This document shows positions 49,019-57,559 of a stretch of 64,000 bases of DNA, one piece after another. The translations under genes and the position numbers were made by a program. The DNA comes from Verrucomicrobiota bacterium (GTDB lineage: Bacteria; Verrucomicrobiota; Verrucomicrobiia; Opitutales; Opitutaceae). The notes under the pieces are model-generated. The model saw only the letters and a list, made by a program, of their open reading frames with translations, searched no databases and was not told where the DNA came from. Every line of letters starts with the position of its first letter. Within the stretch, counting starts at the first letter, position 1. The stretch covers positions 1 through 64,000 of the forward strand of contig QNAI01000004.1 of the NCBI GenBank assembly GCA_003641745.1, written 5' to 3'.

Positions 49019-49528
49019 TTACTGCTCCGGCGGAGGCGGTCCCTTCTTTTGACGGTTCGCACGGGCCGCATCGCGCTCTTCCGGTGAGATCCAGCCGTCA
49101 CCATCGGTATCGAATCGTTCCATCATTGCCTGGCGGTTCATGCCACCGTGGCCACCTTTTCCACCACGACCGCCTTCCGCCTGCATGGCCGCACGGGCCG
49201 CATCGCGTTCTTCCGGCGAGAGCCGACCATCGCCGTCGGTATCAAACCGCTCCATCATCCGCTGACGATTGGGAGCGCCCTGCCCGTCTTTACCTTGCCG
49301 GCCTCCCTGGCCCTGCATGGTCTTGCGGGCATTTTCCTTTTCCTCAGCCGACAGTTGCCCGTCCCTATCCACATCGTATTTCTCGAGCATCTGCTGGTAA
49401 CGGCCCTTCTGCGGGGTGTCCGTATCGCCATCTGCGGCCCAGACCGGGCTGACGATAAACATTGCAGGAACCGCGGACAGGAATAGAAGGTATTTTTTCA
49501 CTTTGGAAATGTTGAGATCTGTACTCAT
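49019..49528 (-). CDS. Exported protein with three EF-hands (copy 2)
   Basis: 169-aa exported protein with a signal peptide (about 9-31) and three canonical EF-hand loops: DVDRDGQLSAEE (about 51-62), DTDGDGRLSPEE and DTDGDGWISPEE. These calcium loops are separated by Gly/Gln-rich linkers. Ends KKGPPPPEQ. Calcium-binding is expected; the partner is unknown. It is a tandem paralogue of the gene at 48319 (upstream and downstream flanks also match), and is the more complete copy. Confidence 0.82.
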   Translation of the reverse strand: MSTDLNISKVKKYLLFLSAVPAMFIVSPVWAADGDTDTPQKGRYQQMLEKYDVDRDGQLSAEEKENARKTMQGQGGRQGKDGQGAPNRQRMMERFDTDGDGRLSPEERDAARAAMQAEGGRGGKGGHGGMNRQAMMERFDTDGDGWISPEERDAARANRQKKGPPPPEQ

Positions 49529-49613
49529 GCTGGCTAGACGCCTGGCATCTGTGCGGGTTACAGATCACGGCAATTGATTCCAGTTTTATTCCACGGACAC
49601 GGCGTGGACGCTC

Positions 49614-49964
49614 ATGTTCCAAGTCACTTTCAGCGACCAAAGCATTCAGGAGCTCAACAAGCTCGAGAAACTCGAGCAGATGGATGTGATCGAGCCGTTG
49701 ACCGACCTGACTGCGGCCAAGCTGCGCCATCCGCGCGAACCGCTGGGTCGGTTCTCCCGCGCCGGAACCACTTATTACCGCCTTCGAGCCGGAGATTATC
49801 GCATCTACTTCGAGCGCCTCGAGGACACGCTTTACACCCACTACATCCTCCACAGGAACTCCCTGACGGATTTTGTATTCCGCACAAAGCTTCCCATCTC
49901 AGAGGAGCAATTACTCGAGCAACACCATTCCTTCTGGAAATACCTCGAGACTCTCAATAAGTAG
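49614..49964 (+). CDS. Solitary RelE/ParE-like protein
   Basis: 116-aa protein with RelE-fold signatures: MFQVTFSDQSIQELNKL, then the RAGTTYYRLRAGDYRIYFERLED block that carries the typical Arg and Tyr of ribosome-dependent mRNA interferases. Part of a toxin-antitoxin family by sequence. No antitoxin gene lies next to it: the upstream gene is a divergent EF-hand gene and pssA begins 15 bases downstream. It may have been co-opted as a stand-alone regulator, or the antitoxin is elsewhere. Not assignable further. Confidence 0.75.
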   Translation: MFQVTFSDQSIQELNKLEKLEQMDVIEPLTDLTAAKLRHPREPLGRFSRAGTTYYRLRAGDYRIYFERLEDTLYTHYILHRNSLTDFVFRTKLPISEEQLLEQHHSFWKYLETLNK

Positions 49965-49978
49965 GTTTCTCCCTCCCG

Positions 49979-50860
49979 ATGGAATCTCCCCGCCCATCCA
50001 GCGACCCGCTCAGCAGTACACAAGCGAGCCGCATTTACCTGCTGCCGAACCTGATGACGGCCGGGAACCTCTTCTGTGGGTTCGTCGCCATCATCCGCTG
50101 CATCCAAGCCAGGTTTGCGTCCATGACGGGCGAAGGGGTCCCGGAAGAACTCTACACGGAAGCGGTCTGGTTTATTCTCGCAGCTGTGGTTTTTGATTCC
50201 CTGGACGGCAGGTTGGCCCGTTTCGGAGGGCGCGAGTCCTTATTCGGCCGGGAATTCGATTCGATTGCCGATGTCGTATCCTTCGGTGTCGCACCCGCCT
50301 TGATGGTTTTTTTCCTCATCCTGTCACCGGACCAGCTGCCGGTTTTTCGTCCCATCGGGTGGTTCATCGGCTTTATCTACCTGCTTTGTGCCTCGGTTCG
50401 CCTGGCTCGCTTCAATGTGATCACCCATCCGGCGGTCTACTCAAAACACGAAATCTACGCCACAAAGGACTTCATCGGGCTCCCCGTGCCGGCGGCGGCG
50501 GGAGTTATCGCCTCGCTCGTTCTTCTTCTGACCAAACAGGATCTGCAACGGTGGTCGCTAATCCTGCCCGCTCTTATGTTATTGGTCGCCTATCTCATGG
50601 TGAGCACGGTCCGCTACCCAAGTTTCAAGGAGATAGACTGGCATACCAAGGCCCGGTTCAGGACCTTTATCCTGATCCTGGTCACAGTGACTCTGATTTT
50701 TCTGTTCCGCCAATACGCGCTGGTCCTGATTTTTCTGACCTACCTTTTTTTCGGTCTGACCCGCCATGTGATCCAACACCGGCGCAGAAAGGAAAGGTTG
50801 AAAAAATTAAGAGAGGATCGAAATACCGATGTGAAGAAATCCCCGGCAAGTGAAGAATAA
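49979..50860 (+). CDS. pssA: CDP-diacylglycerol--serine O-phosphatidyltransferase
   Basis: Membrane enzyme of 293 aa making phosphatidylserine, the precursor of phosphatidylethanolamine. The CDP-alcohol phosphotransferase signature is DSLDGRLARFGGRESLFGREFDSIAD with the required Asp residues (written here in two parts: DSLDGRLARFG and FGREFDSIAD). Multiple transmembrane segments (about 20-45, 65-85, 100-125, 130-150, 170-195, 195-215, 230-250) and a basic C-terminal tail. The family is the type II enzyme. It starts 15 bases after the RelE-like gene, so the two are probably on one transcript. Confidence 0.9.
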   Translation: MESPRPSSDPLSSTQASRIYLLPNLMTAGNLFCGFVAIIRCIQARFASMTGEGVPEELYTEAVWFILAAVVFDSLDGRLARFGGRESLFGREFDSIADVVSFGVAPALMVFFLILSPDQLPVFRPIGWFIGFIYLLCASVRLARFNVITHPAVYSKHEIYATKDFIGLPVPAAAGVIASLVLLLTKQDLQRWSLILPALMLLVAYLMVSTVRYPSFKEIDWHTKARFRTFILILVTVTLIFLFRQYALVLIFLTYLFFGLTRHVIQHRRRKERLKKLREDRNTDVKKSPASEE

Positions 50861-51081
50861 CTCCGGATAACTTCATGATTTTTGTCCGGTCTGTGAATTA
50901 CAGTGAAAAAGAGTTCTCCTTGTTCACAGAAAAAAGACGCGTCTACATCCTGTTAAGTAAGCAGTTAGGTGCGTACCGGGTGTTCTTGACAGACCATATG
51001 AATACTATGGATTTATCTGTTAAGAACTAATCCTTCATAGGATTTGTCAGTAACGGCAAAATCCTCCTAACTTGCCAGAGC
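50861..51081 (+). promoter_or_regulatory. AT-rich region upstream of dnaN
   Basis: 221 bases, clearly less GC-rich than the flanking genes. It contains a perfect -35 TTGACA at 50986-50991, with possible -10 sites around 51006-51015, a CTGT-N5-ACAG inverted repeat (near 50890-50902) and a TTGTTCACA resembling a DnaA box (7 of 9) at about 50919. dnaA is not beside it. Enough to call this the dnaN promoter region, not an origin. Confidence 0.4.
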
Positions 51082-52206
51082 ATGAAATTCAAAATCAACC
51101 GGGACCACTTCAGCAACGGGTTGGCCCAAGTCCTCAATGTCGTCGGTTCGAAGGCGACAATGCCGATCCTGAGCAATGTCCTGATCGAAGCCGACGAAGA
51201 GTATTTGTCCCTGACGACGACAAACCTTGATCTCGGCATTCGCTGTCGGATCAAGGCCACGGTGACAGAAACCGGAGCCATCACGCTTCCGGTCAGGCGA
51301 CTGGCCACCATTGTCCGGGAACTGCCCGCCTTGGATGTCGACGTGGCAACAACCAAGGTAAACCATGTGAAGATCACAAGTGGGGCCTCCAGCTTCCGTA
51401 TCGTGGGAATGGAAAAGGACGAATTTCCCCCACTGCCGGAATTCAGCGACGAACGGCAGTTCGATCTCGGTCAGGAAGAACTCACTGGGATGCTGAAGAG
51501 CGTTTCCTACGCTCAGTCGAGCGACGAAACGCGGTACATCCTGAACGGTGTTTATTTTCGTTTCGAGGAGGGCAAACTGATTCTGGTTGCGACAGATGGT
51601 CGTCGTCTGGCCCTGGTGTCGCGGGATCTGGAGATCGCAGCGGATCAGGGTGGCAGTCTGATCCTTCCCGCCAAGACCGTGTCCGAGCTGGTCCGTCTCC
51701 TCGGCAAGGGTGAGCGGATCAAGGTCGCATTCAACGAACGTCGCGTGGCGTTTCAGGTGGAAACATCGGATGAGGAGAACGGATTCCTCGGCGATATCCT
51801 CCTTGTCTCGAAGGTGGTTGAGGGCAATTACCCGAATTACCAGCAGGTTATCCCCAAGGAGACACACCAGCGAATCAAGGTGGAGCGCGAGCTCTTCCTC
51901 CAGTCGGTGCATCGCGCCGCATTGGTCACGAGTGAGAAATCGAATTCGGTCAAGATCAAGCTGAGCAACAACCTGCTCGAGATCCTGGCATCGAGTTCGG
52001 ATTTTGGCGAAGCGCATGAAAAGTTGGCGGTGACCTATGAAGGCCCCGACCTGCAGGTGGCCTTCAATCCCCAATTCGTGATGGATCCCCTCCGGGCATT
52101 GACCCGGGATGAGGTTGCGTTCGAAGTGAAGGACGAAGTCAGCCCGGGCGTATTCAAGACAAGCGACAGCTTTCTATGCGTGATCATGCCGGTGCGCTTG
52201 AGTTGA
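51082..52206 (+). CDS. dnaN: DNA polymerase III subunit beta (sliding clamp)
   Basis: Processivity clamp of 374 aa, the usual size. Three similar domains are visible (about 1-120, 125-250, 255-374), with the opening [21 protein letters not shown] and the end [14 protein letters not shown], a typical close of beta. The clamp encircles DNA and tethers Pol III. It lies alone: dnaA and recF are not adjacent, unusual compared with the common dnaA-dnaN-recF order. The hypothetical membrane gene overlaps its 3' end by 31 bases. Confidence 0.97.
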   Translation: MKFKINRDHFSNGLAQVLNVVGSKATMPILSNVLIEADEEYLSLTTTNLDLGIRCRIKATVTETGAITLPVRRLATIVRELPALDVDVATTKVNHVKITSGASSFRIVGMEKDEFPPLPEFSDERQFDLGQEELTGMLKSVSYAQSSDETRYILNGVYFRFEEGKLILVATDGRRLALVSRDLEIAADQGGSLILPAKTVSELVRLLGKGERIKVAFNERRVAFQVETSDEENGFLGDILLVSKVVEGNYPNYQQVIPKETHQRIKVERELFLQSVHRAALVTSEKSNSVKIKLSNNLLEILASSSDFGEAHEKLAVTYEGPDLQVAFNPQFVMDPLRALTRDEVAFEVKDEVSPGVFKTSDSFLCVIMPVRLS

Positions 52207-53126
52207 TCAGCGCCTCGCTCCAACCTGCTTTCATCGTGTTCTCGCAGGATCTTGATTATTCCCTGCCGATCCTCGGAAGCCTGTTGGTGCTTCTGGGCCT
52301 GGCCTATGCCAATCGGTACCTGGCTTCGCCTGCTCTGGCCATCCTGCTCAGGTGGGGTCGCTGGACGGCATTCTCATTTGGAGCCGCTTATCTGGTGCAG
52401 TCGTTTGGCTGGAGCGACCGTCCTTATTGGGTTCTGGTACTGAGTGCGATCCTGATTTGGGTACTCCTGGAGACGCTCTACACCTGGTTTGCGATCACCG
52501 CTTTGAGCTTGAGTCCGATCCCTCTTTTTCCGCGGTTTTCGCCCAATATTACCGGCGAGGAATGGCCGGCCCGGAAACGGATAATGGCATTGAGGGATTG
52601 GTTGCGAAAACACCGATTTCGACAAGTGCAGGCCCTGGTGGCGGAGATCGGAAATGATGTGAGCCTCCGGGTTTCGATCTATCAGGATGAAGAAAATCTG
52701 TTTCGTGTTCAGATCCTCTTCCTTCCGGTGCGGGGAGGAATGGTGACGACCTGTTTCAGCGTCAGTTCGAATACCACCGATTCTCTGCGTTACACGACGG
52801 ATAATCTCTTTCTGCCGTTTGGCGGGTTCTATCCTGAGGACTGGTCGATACAACGTCGTCCTCTTGTGCGATCATTATCCCGGCTGATCACGAATCACCG
52901 TCAAAGACTCGAACGGGATGGGAAGACGGCCGAACCCTGGGAGGACGAACCACTGAACGACCTCAATCTGCAACAGAGTGAGTTGGAGAGGGTCAATACC
53001 GAGTTGGGATTCCTCTTTCCCCACAATCTGCGCGAGGAGTACGGCAAGATGACCTTTGAAGGTCGTTATCGCGTCTGGAAGGAAGTCTGGATGCTCAATT
53101 ATCTGGGCGTACCGCGAAGGTACTGA
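52176..53126 (+). CDS. Conserved hypothetical membrane protein
   Basis: 316-aa protein with three or four N-terminal hydrophobic segments (about 30-50, 58-80, 85-110), followed by a soluble part of about 190 residues without recognised motifs. Overlaps the end of dnaN by 31 bases if the ATG at 52176 is used; an internal start further down (near 52236) would remove the overlap. It may be translationally coupled with dnaN. Convergent with the DEAD-box gene, 25 bases apart. Function unknown. Confidence 0.65.
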   Translation: MRDHAGALELISASLQPAFIVFSQDLDYSLPILGSLLVLLGLAYANRYLASPALAILLRWGRWTAFSFGAAYLVQSFGWSDRPYWVLVLSAILIWVLLETLYTWFAITALSLSPIPLFPRFSPNITGEEWPARKRIMALRDWLRKHRFRQVQALVAEIGNDVSLRVSIYQDEENLFRVQILFLPVRGGMVTTCFSVSSNTTDSLRYTTDNLFLPFGGFYPEDWSIQRRPLVRSLSRLITNHRQRLERDGKTAEPWEDEPLNDLNLQQSELERVNTELGFLFPHNLREEYGKMTFEGRYRVWKEVWMLNYLGVPRRY

Positions 53127-53151
53127 TCGCCACCCCGGGGAGGCTTCCGGG

Positions 53152-54966
53152 CTACTTCTTTTCGGATTTACGTTTCTTGTGCTTCTTCGTTTTCGGTTTT
53201 CGCGCAGAACGTTCCGGATTGACCGAACCTGGCTGTGCGTTCGTTTTTGAATGGTTTTTCAACAGGCGCAGTTTCAGTGGACGTCCCTTGAAAGGAGCTC
53301 CGTCGAGAGAACGGATGACCCGGGTCGAATGCTGGCGTTCGATTTCGATAATGCAGCTCCTTGGACTCAGCTCGATGGTGCCAATCGTTTCTCCAGGCAC
53401 ACCGGAAGCTCCGGCGATCAGGTCAAGCATGTCGCGGGGTCCAAAGCCGTCATCGCGCCCGATGCTCAGAGAAATCCAACGGGTTGCGCTCTCTGGTTTG
53501 GAACTCGGCGGCAGGGATCGGGGAGGTGGTGAACGATCCGTGGCGTCGCCTGTCGATGCGGGTTGACGCTTCTGGATTGGTTTTTCCGCTACAGACCTCT
53601 TTTTTTCCGGTCCCTTCGATTCTTCACGATCCCGTTTCCCGGGCGGAGCTGAAGATGGACCGCTCGGTCCATCGGACGGCGCGCCGAGCAGGTGGTGGAC
53701 GAGGGCCGATGTGATTTCGGTGGGATTGAATCCGCGTTCCAGTAAACGGTCGACAAAAGCCGTCTGTGCACGAAAACGTCCGGCCTCGAGCGTTGTCTGG
53801 ATCTGGTCGAAAAGAATATCGGTTCGACGTTCTTCGACCTGATCCATGGTCGGGATGGTGCCTCGTTTGAGGCGGGTTCGAGTGAAGCGCTCGATGAACT
53901 GCAATTTGTAGATTTCACGTCCGGATACGAAGGTGGCCGCCTTTCCCTCCCGGCCGGCTCTGCCGGTGCGCCCGATTCGGTGCACGTAGTCTTCGGCATC
54001 GTAGGGCAGGTCGAAATTGACCACCAGCTCGAGATCGTCCACATCGATTCCGCGTGCCGCCACGTCGGTTGCGACCAGAATTTCGAACTCGGCGTTCTTG
54101 AACTTGTTCATCACCCGGGTTCGTTGTGCCTGGGGGATCCCGCCATGCAGTCGATCTGCGGCGAATCCCTGAGCCAGGAGCTGGTCGGCCAGTTCGTCCA
54201 CCTTCCTTTGTGTATTGCAAAATACAATACCGAGTTTGACCGTGTTGAAATCGAGCAACCGGATCAGGGCCTCGACCTTCAACCGGGGGCGCACTTCATA
54301 ATAGAATTGTTCAACCGTGGGAACGGTGACCGCCTTCTGCTCGATCCTCACCGTCTTCGGATTCCGCGCGTAGCGCTTGATCAATTGTTGGATCTGCGAC
54401 GAGACCGTGGCGGAGAAGAAGACGGTCTGGCGTTCGGCGGGGGTCGCATCGAGGATGGTGGTGATGTCTTCGCGGAAGCCCATGTCGAGCATGCGATCGG
54501 CCTCGTCCAGGATGACCATTTTGATGCGGTCGAGTCTGGCCGTTCCCCGCTCCATGTGATCCATCAGCCTGCCCGGGGTCGCGATGACTATCTGTACGCC
54601 TTTTTTCAACTCGAAGAACTGACGGTCGTAGGAGGCACCGCCATAAATGGGCAGTTCGTGGATGCCTTTCTTGAAAGCGGAGAGCTTGTGAACCTCATTG
54701 GCCACCTGGGTTGCCAGTTCCCGGGTCGGGCAGAGCACGAGAACCTGGATTTCCCGGTTCTTGGGATCGACCTTTTCGATCGCCGGTATGGCGAAGGCGG
54801 CCGTCTTTCCGGACCCGGTCTGTGATTGGCCGACCAGGTCCCGGCCTTCAAGCAGGATGGGTATGGTCGCGGCCTGGATGGGCGACGCCTCTTCATATCC
54901 AAGGGAGGCGACGGCCTTGATAATCTCAGGCGAGAGATTGAGGTCTGAAAATGTGGGTTTGTTCAT
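53152..54966 (-). CDS. DEAD-box RNA helicase with DbpA-type RNA-binding tail
   Basis: ATP-dependent RNA helicase of 604 aa. Motifs in order: Q motif (SPIQAATIP), I (GQSQTGSGKTAAFA), II (DEAD), III (SAT), V-VI (HRIGRTGRAGREG). After the helicase core, an Arg/Pro/Ser/Lys-rich linker (about 440-500) leads to a DbpA RNA-binding domain (about 503-580: IGRDDGFGPRDMLDLI ... ERQHSTRVIRSLDGAPFKGRPL). A very basic tail ends KKHKKRKSEKK. DeaD/CsdA-like in architecture, so ribosome assembly or mRNA decay in the cold is likely. Confidence 0.93.
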   Translation of the reverse strand: MNKPTFSDLNLSPEIIKAVASLGYEEASPIQAATIPILLEGRDLVGQSQTGSGKTAAFAIPAIEKVDPKNREIQVLVLCPTRELATQVANEVHKLSAFKKGIHELPIYGGASYDRQFFELKKGVQIVIATPGRLMDHMERGTARLDRIKMVILDEADRMLDMGFREDITTILDATPAERQTVFFSATVSSQIQQLIKRYARNPKTVRIEQKAVTVPTVEQFYYEVRPRLKVEALIRLLDFNTVKLGIVFCNTQRKVDELADQLLAQGFAADRLHGGIPQAQRTRVMNKFKNAEFEILVATDVAARGIDVDDLELVVNFDLPYDAEDYVHRIGRTGRAGREGKAATFVSGREIYKLQFIERFTRTRLKRGTIPTMDQVEERRTDILFDQIQTTLEAGRFRAQTAFVDRLLERGFNPTEITSALVHHLLGAPSDGPSGPSSAPPGKRDREESKGPEKKRSVAEKPIQKRQPASTGDATDRSPPPRSLPPSSKPESATRWISLSIGRDDGFGPRDMLDLIAGASGVPGETIGTIELSPRSCIIEIERQHSTRVIRSLDGAPFKGRPLKLRLLKNHSKTNAQPGSVNPERSARKPKTKKHKKRKSEKK

Positions 54967-55050
54967 TGTTCAGACTCTAGGAACTAGGCTTTAGGCTTTA
55001 GGTCGAGACATTAGCCCTGAAGGAAAGGAGACTCAATTCAGCCCACTGCC

Positions 55051-55099
55051 TTCAAACTTCATCCTTCTGCCTTCTAACTTCTGCCTTCTAACTTCCCCC
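55051..55099 (+). repeat. TTCNNNC heptamer array at the moaA 3' end
   Basis: Seven heptamers on the plus strand: TTCAAAC, TTCATCC, TTCTGCC, TTCTAAC, TTCTGCC, TTCTAAC, TTCCCCC, ending next to the moaA stop (complement CTA at 55100). It lies in the gap between the DEAD-box gene and moaA, both on the minus strand. A short GGCTTTA tandem is also present near 54989. Confidence 0.82.
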
Positions 55100-56110
55100 C
55101 TACCCTCCGATATAGGACATCTCGACCTTCCTGCGTGCTTTGGCACCCTGCTCGAAACGCTCCTCCGAGTAACGGTCGTGACGTCCTTGCCAGGTCTTGC
55201 TGAGCAACGCCCAGAGATCATCGTCGGTGGCGTTGTCACGGATCGGACCCCGCAGGTCGGTACCTTCGTTGGCGAACAGACAGGTGAAGAGCTTGCCGTC
55301 CGCAGAGAGGCGGGCCCGGTGACAGTCCCGACAGAATGGCTCGGTGACTGATGCGATCAGTCCGATTTCGATATCCGTTCCCTGGTACCGGTAGCGGGAA
55401 GCGACCTCGCCCCGGTAATTTGGATCCAAGGGTTCCAACGGATGGTCGGCGCTGACCCTCTCGACGATCTCGAGGGCAGGAAGGACCTGTTTGAGACTCC
55501 AGTGGTTGCAGTTCCCGACATCCATGAACTCGATGAAGCGAAGAGTCAGGCCGCGATCCCGAAAGGTGCGGGCCATGGGGATGATGTCCTGGTCGTTCAC
55601 GCCTTTCTGGACAACCATATTGACTTTGACCTCGAGTCCGGCTGAGACGGCGGCATCGATCCCCGCGAGAACCCGATCGGGACCGTGGGCCCGACCGTTC
55701 ATCCGGCCGAAGATCTTCGGGTTCAGGCTGTCCAGACTCACGTTGATCCGTTGCAGCCCGGCATCTGCGAGGTTCTGGCTCATCCTGTCGAGCAGCCAGC
55801 CATTGGTGGTCAGCGCAAGGTCTTCGGCCCCGGGGAGTGGCGAAAGGCGTTTGATGAGCGCGGGCAGTCCGTTGCGAAGGAGGGGTTCACCGCCGGTGAG
55901 ACGCAGTTTGCGGACCCCGGCCCGAAGGAACAGCTTCACCAGCCGAACCACCTCATCATCCGTGAGCATCTCGCTTCGGGGCATGAAAGCGTAGTCCGCT
56001 CCGAAGATCTCGCCCGGCATGCAATAAGGACAGCGAAAATTGCACTGATCGATCACCGAGACACGGAGATCGTGCAATGGACGGCGGAAATGATCACGAA
56101 GGTCGTTCAT
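55100..56110 (-). CDS. moaA: MoaA: GTP 3',8-cyclase (molybdenum cofactor)
   Basis: Radical SAM enzyme of 336 aa that starts molybdopterin synthesis. The N-terminal cluster is CNFRCPYCMP (CxxxCxxC). The C-terminal cluster is FCRDCHRARLSADGKLFTC (CxxC...C). The KLRLTGGEPLLR SAM segment and the C-terminal Gly-Gly (SYIGG), which is required for function, are present. The frame extends to 56206, but MNDLRDHFRRPLHDLRVSV at 56110 is the family start. Another Mo-cofactor gene, moeA, begins about 7.5 kb away at 63669. Confidence 0.95.
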   Translation of the reverse strand: MNDLRDHFRRPLHDLRVSVIDQCNFRCPYCMPGEIFGADYAFMPRSEMLTDDEVVRLVKLFLRAGVRKLRLTGGEPLLRNGLPALIKRLSPLPGAEDLALTTNGWLLDRMSQNLADAGLQRINVSLDSLNPKIFGRMNGRAHGPDRVLAGIDAAVSAGLEVKVNMVVQKGVNDQDIIPMARTFRDRGLTLRFIEFMDVGNCNHWSLKQVLPALEIVERVSADHPLEPLDPNYRGEVASRYRYQGTDIEIGLIASVTEPFCRDCHRARLSADGKLFTCLFANEGTDLRGPIRDNATDDDLWALLSKTWQGRHDRYSEERFEQGAKARRKVEMSYIGG

Positions 56111-56597
56111 TCGTTTTCGGAAAAGATGGTAGCAAAGCACTGCGAAGCGATCCCGCGAACCAATTCCAACCTGAGTGCGGAGTAACACCAGTGGGCCGGC
56201 ACCCATGAATTGATGGGCAAGGGTGGAGAGAGTTTATGCCTCGATGGCCAGTTTGATCGAGGCATAAAGCCTCTCCTGCAGGCAGGATACACCTGGTCGC
56301 ATTACCCAATCGGAGGTAATTTCCCCCAGGACCCCATCATTTCACGTGTGAGGGTGCACTGGCCGTGCGACTTCCGAGATCCACCCTGACTCCAGACAAG
56401 AGTCGCGCCGGAGGGTAAAGATGGACCGAAAAGCAGCTTCTACTTGGCTTTCTGTCCGACGATGCCAGTCTCCAATTTCAGATACAGCCCAGTCGATGAT
56501 TTCCTCCCTCTCAAACAGAATAGGATTGGCAGGTATCGTGCAGGCACTCTGGATTGGTGCGCGCCTTGTGAGTTCAACTTTAACCACTGCGGCACCC
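56111..56597. other. Intergenic region with long hairpin; no confident gene
   Basis: 487 bases between moaA and the GH43-like gene. It holds the strong hairpin at 56225-56276 and, on the minus strand, an open frame (56342-56719) that overlaps the GH43-like start. The latter has the pattern ILFEREEIIDWAVSEIG, slightly like an excisionase or AlpA-type DNA-binding remnant, but is not convincing. No other coding sequence seen. Promoters for both flanking genes are expected here. Confidence 0.5.
56225..56276. promoter_or_regulatory. Long imperfect hairpin upstream of the glycan operon
   Basis: Perfect 13-bp inverted repeat TTTATGCCTCGAT/ATCGAGGCATAAA around a 10-base loop (GGCCAGTTTG), extended after two mismatches by GGAGAG/CTCTCC. 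In all, 19 of 21 possible pairs form. No T-run follows, so it is better read as a regulatory or operator-type palindrome than a terminator. Confidence 0.6.
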
Positions 56598-57536
56598 ATG
56601 ATTGAGAACAAGGAGTTGAGCGGCAGCGAACGACCGATCATTGAACGACTCCAGCCGTCGCCGCGAAATGCCGGCTTCCGGATGGAGGAATTCTTCGTTT
56701 GGGGCGGATCAATGATCAAGGTCGGCCAGACCTATCATCTTTTTGCTTCCAGATGGCCGGTTGAAACGGGATTCCCGGATGGATACCGGTCTCACTCGGA
56801 GATTGTCCGGGCCACTTCCAGGGATCCGCTGGGGCCTTTCCAGTTCGAAGAGATCGTGGTCTCGGGCCGAGGTGGCGACTGTTGGGACGGCAAGATGTGC
56901 CACAACCCGAAGATCGTGAAGTCGGGCCATACCTTTGTCCTTTTCTATATAGGCTCGGCGGCCGGGAGCGACTTGCGCAAATGCGGGTTTGCCACGGCCC
57001 CGTTGGTGACCGGTCCATGGAACCGCCGGGCGGACCCGCTGCCCTTTGGCGAAGATCACAACAACCCGGCCCCTTACATTCATGACGATGGGCGCATCCT
57101 GATCGCGTATCGCGATCGTGATCTTCATATGTTCATGGCGGTGGCCAATTCCCTTGATGGACCGTATGAGATTCTCTCGCGTGATCTTTTTCCCGGAATC
57201 AAGATTGAGGATCCCGATATCCATTTTCTCGACGGGCAATATCATATGGTGGTGGAGGACAATAAAGGGGGTATGACCGGGCACGTCCGACATGGTGCGC
57301 ACTTTGTTTCCAGCGACGGCATTGATTGGTCGGCTCAAGAGCCAATCCGGGTCTATGACCACACCTTGGAATGGGATGACGGGTCAGCGACGGAGGCTGA
57401 CCGGAGGGAGCGACCGGAGCTCTTCAACGCGAATGCGGTGCGGAAGGGAGACGGACCGCCAACCCACCTTCTGACCGGAGTCAAGGTGGGAAATCGCACC
57501 TGGTGTCATGTGCAGGCGATCGAATCGTCAAATTGA
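56598..57536 (+). CDS. GH43-like five-bladed beta-propeller glycosidase
   Basis: 312-aa protein of the GH43/GH32/GH117-like beta-propeller group. Seen: the opening RMEEFFVWGGSMIKVGQTYHLFASRWP, NPKIVKSGHTFVLFYIGSAA, the GPYEILSRDLFPGIKIEDPDIHF segment (candidate catalytic Asp in EDPD) and AYRDRDLHMFMAVA. No signal peptide. Activity cannot be stated; arabinan, xylan or anhydrogalactose-releasing enzymes are possible. Start at 56598 was selected because homology begins at its GSERP/RMEEF region. First gene of an operon with the beta-helix and the sulfatase, 23 bases apart. Confidence 0.75.
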   Translation: MIENKELSGSERPIIERLQPSPRNAGFRMEEFFVWGGSMIKVGQTYHLFASRWPVETGFPDGYRSHSEIVRATSRDPLGPFQFEEIVVSGRGGDCWDGKMCHNPKIVKSGHTFVLFYIGSAAGSDLRKCGFATAPLVTGPWNRRADPLPFGEDHNNPAPYIHDDGRILIAYRDRDLHMFMAVANSLDGPYEILSRDLFPGIKIEDPDIHFLDGQYHMVVEDNKGGMTGHVRHGAHFVSSDGIDWSAQEPIRVYDHTLEWDDGSATEADRRERPELFNANAVRKGDGPPTHLLTGVKVGNRTWCHVQAIESSN

Positions 57537-57559
57537 ATGCCGGTGCCCTGAAGCTTATT

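Noticed and set aside
49614-49964. Complete toxin-antitoxin module
   Set aside because: No neighbouring antitoxin frame on either strand.
50861-51081. Possible replication origin by dnaN
   Set aside because: Only one weak DnaA-box-like site and no dnaA, gidA or repeated 9-mers.
56342-56719. Minus-strand frame with a slight excisionase-like pattern
   Set aside because: Overlaps the GH43-like start on the opposite strand and the resemblance covers only 15 residues.
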